64,000 bases of DNA from Pseudoalteromonas sp. H105 (GTDB lineage: Bacteria > Pseudomonadota > Gammaproteobacteria > Enterobacterales > Alteromonadaceae). Of this stretch, positions 58,688 to 64,000 are shown in pieces; the first letter of the stretch is position 1, and each line of letters starts with the position of its first letter. The position numbers were made by a program, and so were the translations under genes. The stretch is from positions 62,001-126,000 of the forward strand of contig NZ_LOFH01000010.1 in the NCBI RefSeq assembly GCF_001469215.1, read 5' to 3'. The notes under the pieces were generated by a model that saw nothing but the letters and a program-made list of their open reading frames with translations, searched no databases and was not told the origin of the DNA.

Positions 58688-59193
58688 GTTCTCATTCCTT
58701 AAAATAAAACGGAGCCGTTAGACCCCGTTAAATGTTATTGCTTTATCAAGCCACCCATAACACTAATGTGCAGGCTTGGATCCTCTTGTTCTGGATGATT
58801 ACCAGGTACTGTTTTAAAAACGTTACAGGTTTGAGCGTAGTTTAATTTATTTACACACGATGGTTGCATGTACGACTAAATTGTACTCAATCCCGACAAG
58901 TTAATCATTTTCAATACTGTAGGGGTATAAGAATATAAGGAAATTGCTTGTTACTACCTGCATAGCAAAGTCATAAGGGGAAAAACAGCAGAGGCTAGCC
59001 TACTCTCCAGCCTCCACTTAAGGAGAAAAATTCGATAATGTACACGTATTTCAATCTACAAATGTCAGACCCATTAAAGCGAAGGGAGTTACTGAGCTGA
59101 AACGGATATACAAAGCATACCGCAAGACGCGAAAAAAACTGTATCCATATCCGACCTATTTGTCTCCTCACGCGACAACGTTATAACTTTCAA
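58688..59193. other. 506-bp gene-free stretch with hairpins
   Basis: No reading frame of normal size. At 58708-58729 the minus strand has AACGG twice and CCGTT once followed by TTTTATTTT, so two alternative short hairpins can form upstream of the lipoprotein gene. At 58991-59014 a GAGGCT / AGCCTC stem is followed on the minus strand by TGCTGTTTTT, a possible terminator of the large sensor gene. A 20-codon + strand frame starts at 59038 (MYTYFNLQMSDPLKRRELLS) with AAGGAG 12 bp upstream; too short to call. Confidence 0.5.
58981..59014 (-). terminator. Possible terminator downstream of the large sensor gene
   Basis: Six-bp stem GAGGCT / AGCCTC around a 12-base loop followed on the minus strand by TGCTGTTTTT. 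It lies about 180 bp after the sensor stop, so a weaker signal nearer the stop may do the work instead. Confidence 0.4.
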
Positions 59194-62100
59194 TCAATTA
59201 GAAGCCTGATATTCCTTTGCTGTCATCCCATATTTGGCTTTGAAGGCTTTAGAAAAATAAGAGCGCGAAGTAAAACCCACATCCTCTATTACTAAATTTA
59301 TCTGTCGACCTTGCACTAATAGCTCTGCGGCCCTTGCCAAGCGAAAATCTCGGATGAATTCAGTCGGAGAAAGGTCGATAAGAACTTTCAATTTTCGTTG
59401 GAATTGCCGCTCACTGAGCGCTAATTCTTTTGCGCATCGTGGCACAGTCAACTGTGTATCTTGATAATGCACCTCTAAAAATGCATTTAAATTAGCTAAT
59501 AATTGAGCATCTTTAGGGTCGCGGTTCACAGTATGGATACCAACTGATACAGGTTGATTTTCTTTTGCTGTGTATTGGTGATAGGTATTGACCCATGTAA
59601 CCCAGTTATCAACTTTAATCAGTAATTCATCTCGATTAAAAGGTTTAGTAATAACATCAAGTGCAAAATGATTCAGCCCTTTTAACTTACTTTCATGATC
59701 GCCTTTCGCGGTTAAAATGATGGCTGGGATATGGCATGTAATATGGCAGTGATGCGCCTCTTTTAATAAAGTAAACCCATCCATTTTTGGCATCATTAAA
59801 TCTGTGATTAATAAGTCAGGTACATGTTTTTTCATTAACGCCATTGCCGCTTTACCATTGCCAGCCAGCAGCACATGATATTTAATTGCTAGCTCCTTCT
59901 GAAGATAATGCCTTAATTCATCATTATCTTCAGCAATTAATATCGTTGCCAAGTCATTCTGTGCTCGCTCAGTTTTAATTTGTTCATTGTATTTATCATG
60001 CAATTGCTTAGGGCCACAAACTAATGCGAATTTGACACTAAATTGAGTGCCTTTAAGTAGCGTGCTTTTTAACGCTATCTGTCCGGCGTACTTATCCACG
60101 AGCTTTTTAACAATGGATAAACCGACGCCACTTCCCTCAACGTTAGTATTCCCCGTTGTACGGTAGAACAAGTCATAGACTTTGCTTGCCTCGACTTCTG
60201 CAATACCTCGCCCAGTATCTTTAAAATCGATGACCGCATGCTGCTGCAAAGCATACACATGCAATTCCACTTTACCTTGAGTTGTAAATTTAAATGCATT
60301 ACTGAGTAAATTATTAAAAATTGTAATTAATCCCTCTCGACTAGCATTGACGTAAAGTGCCTCTTCAATATGGTAATCAAACTGGATGTTTTGTTCACCG
60401 AGCACGCTAAACTGTTCTGCAACCTCTCTCGCTAGGGCAGAAAGCGAAACAACCTTTACCGCTTCATCATTACTTTGTTCAAAACGCGTTAACGTCAGCA
60501 GTTTATCGACTAACCCTTCCAAACGCCTTGAGTTACGTAAAATCAAATCCAAATTCGCTCTTTTTTTGGGATTTTCTTCGCAAGCTAACAATGCCTGTGT
60601 CGGCGCGACAAGCAAACTAAGCGGAGTACGCAACTCATGAGAAGCATGAGTAAAGAAGCGAACTTTACTTTCTAATGTGTGACCCAGTGCTATGGCTTGT
60701 TTTTCAATGACCGACTTTTGCGACGCTATCTCTTGGGTTCTCAATGCCACAAAATGTTCTAATTCATTTTTTTGATTGCGCAATCGCTGTGTCCATAAGC
60801 TAATACACAACCAAACCAATGCCACACATAAAAGGCAGTATATAAAATAGGCCAATGAAGTTTGCCACCAAGGCGTAAGCACATGCAGGTTTAACATTAA
60901 CGGGGCTAAAGCTTTCGCCCCAAGGAGTGAGTTAGCCTCAACGACTAATTGGTAGTGTCCAGCAGGTAAATTTGTATAATCTATCGAAAGGCTAGCGCCC
61001 TTCGCTGAACGCCATTGCTGTTCAAAACCAATTAATCTATAGCGGTACATATTGGTTTTTGGCTCTGAAAAATGCAGTAGATTTACGCTCAGTGAAATAC
61101 GTTTCACAGAATAAGGAATTGCTAACTGACGGCTTTTTTCTATCTCATAATGCATCCCTAACTGACTGCCGATACTATTTTTCAAAGGCTCATCATCAAA
61201 CTTTAGCTTAGTAAGCGCTAATTTGGCTGGAAGTAATTTTTGTTGCTCATCTGACGAAAAAACGGTAAGACCTTGCGTCCCACCAAAAATAATTTTTCCT
61301 TGGCTAGTTTTGTAATACACACCCGCATTAAACTCATTACCTTGGATCCCATCTTTTGCTTGAAAGTGCCTAACGACCCCTGTTGTACTGTTAATTTTAG
61401 CGAGGCCGTTATTGGTACTAAGCCATACAAACTCCTTTCCTTGTGCCACTAGGCCATACACAACTTGGTTAGGCAGTCCATCATCCACTCCAATATGCCT
61501 AATTTTTTCCGTGCCGGCTTTTATAATATTGACCCCATTCGAGGTTGCCAACCACATATCCCCATTATCACGTGATAGAAATGCTCGTACTGTATTGTGA
61601 CTTAGCCCCTCTCCTTCAGCGCGCTTTGTAAAATGCGTAATAGTGTCTAATTCGGTATTATATTTATAGGCACCTCGACCATCAGTGGCTATCCACAGCT
61701 CGTTATTTTCCCCTTGATAAATACTTGTGACACGAGGTGCATCAACAAGTAATGATGACCCTCTTTGCGTCTTACTGTAGCTAATAAATTTTTGTGATTG
61801 ATGATCAAATTTAAATAAGCCACCACCATTAGTACCCACCCACACATTATTATGACTATCGGCTAATAAGCTATAGATACTATTTTCATCCAATCCGTGT
61901 TCTCCTTCACCGACATGGTAGGCAATCAACTTACCATCCTTGGTAATCACATTAATGCCATGCTCCCAGGTGCCTATCCAGGTATTACCTAAGCCATCTT
62001 GTGTTATCACTTTTATTGCATTACTGGATAGCGTAATTGGAGATGACTCTTTGTCTAAACGCCCAACTCGATTGAAGTTTTTGTCTAAAATATCAATGCC

Positions 62101-63201
62101 AGCCCCCCAACTTCCATACCAAAGTCGTTGTTGAGCGTCTTCATACAATGCCCATGCATCATTGCTTGATAAGGGGGTGGGTTTGCGCAATTTGGTAAAA
62201 CTCATTGACGCAGGATCTAGCTTGCTAACCCCATTGGCGGTACCAAACCACATAATGCCAGACTGATCTTTAAACACACTATAAACACGATTATGAGCCA
62301 AGCTGTAACGGTCAAAAGGATCATGTTTTAAATGAGTAAAGCGCTGCTTTGGCTGATTGAAAATACTGACACCACCACCGCGTGTTGCAAACCAAACTCG
62401 ACCCTGATCGTCGAACTCAATATCACGAATTTGGTTGCTTGAAATCGTTTCAAAATTTTGCTCATCGTGACGCCAGTTTGTGATGGTTCTTTGTACTAAA
62501 TCAATTTTGTAAGCGCCCCCTCCTTGAGTCGCAATCCATACATGAGAATCTGCATCTTGCTTAATCGCATAAATACTAGGGTGGATCGGTTCATCCCGAA
62601 AAATATCGTCATGCAAAGTGGGAACAACTGATTCAGATTTTAAGTCATAATGGACCAAACCGCTGCCATTACTTCCAATCCACAAAACGTTATCTATTAT
62701 TTCAAGTGCATAAACCGGTTTGTTAAGGTTATCAATAAGAGTTGATATACGTGCTGAGCCTCGCTCTATACGATAGACAAAGCCATCGAACGTACCAACA
62801 AACAGCCATTTTTCATAAGGGAGTAATGCAGTAATACGTTTTTCATCGAGCTGTGGAGGAGCAAACCTATAGTTAAATAAGTTAAGCTGATTGATGCCCC
62901 CATAACGTGTACCAATGAATAACTGATTTTGATTATCCAATGACAAAGGGTAAATATAATTATTTGCTAACGAATTAGTATTTTTATCTGATGCTTTAAA
63001 TACTTCAAATCGTTCACCGTCAAAACGGTTCAAACCATCTTGTGTCGCAAACCACATAAAGCCAAGCTGGTCTTGCTCGATACTAAAGACCACACTTTGC
63101 GATAAACCATCTTCAATCGTGTAATGCTCAAAAGCTGCCGAAGCATGATGAATTTTTAGTAAAAGTAACACACTTGCCAATAACCAACGCTTCAATTGCA
63201 T
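59194..63201 (-). CDS. Hybrid two-component system protein (propeller sensor, kinase, receiver, AraC)
   Basis: 1335 residues, a complete pathway in one chain. Signal peptide MQLKRWLLASVLLLLKIHHA; two-component regulator propeller repeats (about 25-680, each with IWIGT/VWVGTNGGG-type blades); Y_Y_Y domain (690-770); helix near 785-805; HisKA with FTHASHELRTPLSLL (His near 852); HATPase with NLLSNAFKFT and GSGVGLSIVKKL; receiver with LLITDLMMPKMDG (Asp near 1130); AraC helix-turn-helix (1215-1330, DVGFTSRSYFSKAFKAKYGM). In Bacteroides such proteins sense oligosaccharides. No polysaccharide genes are adjacent. ATG at 63201 has AAGGG at 6 bp. Confidence 0.92.
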   Translation of the reverse strand: MQLKRWLLASVLLLLKIHHASAAFEHYTIEDGLSQSVVFSIEQDQLGFMWFATQDGLNRFDGERFEVFKASDKNTNSLANNYIYPLSLDNQNQLFIGTRYGGINQLNLFNYRFAPPQLDEKRITALLPYEKWLFVGTFDGFVYRIERGSARISTLIDNLNKPVYALEIIDNVLWIGSNGSGLVHYDLKSESVVPTLHDDIFRDEPIHPSIYAIKQDADSHVWIATQGGGAYKIDLVQRTITNWRHDEQNFETISSNQIRDIEFDDQGRVWFATRGGGVSIFNQPKQRFTHLKHDPFDRYSLAHNRVYSVFKDQSGIMWFGTANGVSKLDPASMSFTKLRKPTPLSSNDAWALYEDAQQRLWYGSWGAGIDILDKNFNRVGRLDKESSPITLSSNAIKVITQDGLGNTWIGTWEHGINVITKDGKLIAYHVGEGEHGLDENSIYSLLADSHNNVWVGTNGGGLFKFDHQSQKFISYSKTQRGSSLLVDAPRVTSIYQGENNELWIATDGRGAYKYNTELDTITHFTKRAEGEGLSHNTVRAFLSRDNGDMWLATSNGVNIIKAGTEKIRHIGVDDGLPNQVVYGLVAQGKEFVWLSTNNGLAKINSTTGVVRHFQAKDGIQGNEFNAGVYYKTSQGKIIFGGTQGLTVFSSDEQQKLLPAKLALTKLKFDDEPLKNSIGSQLGMHYEIEKSRQLAIPYSVKRISLSVNLLHFSEPKTNMYRYRLIGFEQQWRSAKGASLSIDYTNLPAGHYQLVVEANSLLGAKALAPLMLNLHVLTPWWQTSLAYFIYCLLCVALVWLCISLWTQRLRNQKNELEHFVALRTQEIASQKSVIEKQAIALGHTLESKVRFFTHASHELRTPLSLLVAPTQALLACEENPKKRANLDLILRNSRRLEGLVDKLLTLTRFEQSNDEAVKVVSLSALAREVAEQFSVLGEQNIQFDYHIEEALYVNASREGLITIFNNLLSNAFKFTTQGKVELHVYALQQHAVIDFKDTGRGIAEVEASKVYDLFYRTTGNTNVEGSGVGLSIVKKLVDKYAGQIALKSTLLKGTQFSVKFALVCGPKQLHDKYNEQIKTERAQNDLATILIAEDNDELRHYLQKELAIKYHVLLAGNGKAAMALMKKHVPDLLITDLMMPKMDGFTLLKEAHHCHITCHIPAIILTAKGDHESKLKGLNHFALDVITKPFNRDELLIKVDNWVTWVNTYHQYTAKENQPVSVGIHTVNRDPKDAQLLANLNAFLEVHYQDTQLTVPRCAKELALSERQFQRKLKVLIDLSPTEFIRDFRLARAAELLVQGRQINLVIEDVGFTSRSYFSKAFKAKYGMTAKEYQASN

Positions 63202-63308
63202 CGACAACCCTTCACAGTAACCATTCCACATAAATAAAGCGTAGCCGAAAGCAATAATTTACACACATAATTTAATGTGATTGTAATGAAAGTTCCCCTA
63301 ATGAACAC

Positions 63309-64000
63309 TCAGCGCAATAGATGCCCTGAGCTTTGCAACTGCCTATAGCGTATGATGAGTGTAACCCCTCGCAACAGCATAAAACTGGTCATTGCTAACC
63401 ATAAACCATGATTTTGCCAAGAGTGGAACACTATAAAAACACCAAAAAATCCAACACTCGCAGCAATCAACATACTATTGCGCATGTCTTTAGCCCTCGT
63501 TAGTCCAACAAAAATACCATCAAATAAAAAGCAACTCATTGCTGCTATTGGCAATACAATAAGCCAAGGCAGATACAACGTTGCGGCAGATATAACCTCT
63601 GGCACATCTGTCAACAAACTAATAATCTGCTTGCCCAACACAGCAAAAAAGACGCTATATAACACGGCAAAAATGCCCCCCCAAAAGAGGCTGATACGAA
63701 CCCATAACCGTATTTTACGCTCATTATTTTGCCCTTTAGCCTGACCTACTTTTGCTTCGCTCGCATAAGCAATGCCATCCAAAGCAAAACTAACAAGCAT
63801 TAAAAAATTTAGCAGCACAGCATTTGCAGCCAAAGTTATATCGCCTATACGCGCCGCATAGAAGGTCATAAAGCTGAAGCAAAGCTGTAAAATAAGAGAA
63901 CGAATAAAAATATCACGATTTAAACTCAGTAGCGCCATCATCTTTGCAACACTAAACCAGCCGCCATTAAACAGCGGCACTGACTTATTAGCCGCTAATC
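63309..64000 (-). CDS. dinF: MATE family efflux transporter DinF, C-terminal half (5' end outside window)
   Basis: About 230 residues are visible; the frame stays open past 64000 without a start, so the N-terminal half is missing. A GTG at 63980 is in frame but internal. LNRDIFIRSLILQLCFSFMT, GDITLAANAVLLNFLMLVSF and ALDGIAYASEAKVGQAKGQN match the second half of DinF. Sodium- or proton-driven drug or cation efflux, often SOS-linked; lexA is not in view. Same strand as the sensor gene, which starts 108 bp downstream. Confidence 0.9.
   Translation of the reverse strand, partial: LAANKSVPLFNGGWFSVAKMMALLSLNRDIFIRSLILQLCFSFMTFYAARIGDITLAANAVLLNFLMLVSFALDGIAYASEAKVGQAKGQNNERKIRLWVRISLFWGGIFAVLYSVFFAVLGKQIISLLTDVPEVISAATLYLPWLIVLPIAAMSCFLFDGIFVGLTRAKDMRNSMLIAASVGFFGVFIVFHSWQNHGLWLAMTSFMLLRGVTLIIRYRQLQSSGHLLR

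Noticed and set aside
59038-59100. 20-codon reading frame with an upstream AAGGAG
   Set aside because: Spacing of 12 bp is long, the peptide has no recognisable feature, and short frames like this arise by chance.

Overview
The window looks like a 64 kb piece of chromosome from a marine gammaproteobacterium of the Alteromonadales, most probably Pseudoalteromonas. I base this on moderate-to-low GC, an E. coli-like gene order (ompR-envZ / greB / tex / bioH / comF / nfuA), CheV, PlsB, a gammaproteobacterial S10 ribosomal operon, and many secreted or outer-membrane proteins typical of marine heterotrophs (TonB-dependent receptor, GH97 glucosidase, M14 and S9 peptidases, secreted endonuclease I). 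The species call is inference. I see no rRNA, tRNA, CRISPR array, insertion sequence or prophage.

Layout. 0-1.1 kb: 5' part of a TonB-dependent receptor gene. 1.3-7.3 kb: LysE exporter, DUF3224/DUF4177-type small genes, ABC exporter, OmpA-type lipoprotein, periplasmic binding protein, ChrA. 7.2-13.3 kb: MscS channel, two tandem YihG-type acyltransferases and arginine decarboxylase speA on the minus strand, with spermidine synthase speE divergent (polyamine synthesis). 13.4-16.9 kb: minus-strand cupredoxin / outer-membrane barrel / chemotaxis receptor cluster. 17.1-19.1 kb: GH97 alpha-glucosidase. 19.1-32.8 kb: a block whose backbone (envZ, ompR, greB, tex, bioH, comF, nfuA) follows E. coli order, with different cargo inserted: a small membrane protein after envZ, a frameshifted secreted-protein gene plus a CBS protein, an outer-membrane barrel, a metalloprotease / flagellar-like miniprotein pair, and an M14 peptidase. 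33-35.6 kb: secreted endonuclease I and a TonB-like-anchored protein. 35.9-41.1 kb: the complete S10 operon (rpsJ to rpsQ) with promoter, leader and attenuator. 41.3-58.7 kb: plsB, tesB, EVE protein, potassium channel, cheV, short-chain fatty acid transporter, M50 protease, REC-EAL protein, CNNM protein, S9 peptidase, orphan response regulator, comM, TRIC-type channel, lipoprotein. 59.2-63.2 kb: a very large hybrid two-component sensor. The end holds the C-terminal half of a DinF-type MATE transporter.

Genes that seem to work together: the TonB receptor and the GH97 enzyme share an identical 14-bp near-palindrome upstream, which suggests one LacI-type sugar regulon although they lie 16 kb apart. 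speA and speE make putrescine precursor and spermidine. OmpR/EnvZ is followed by an extra two-helix membrane protein. The cupredoxin, barrel and chemoreceptor look like one transcription unit. The S10 operon stands alone: neither the str nor the spc operon is next to it.

Annotated starts were moved from the longest reading frame to a better start where Shine-Dalgarno spacing, signal peptide or family length supports it; each case is explained.
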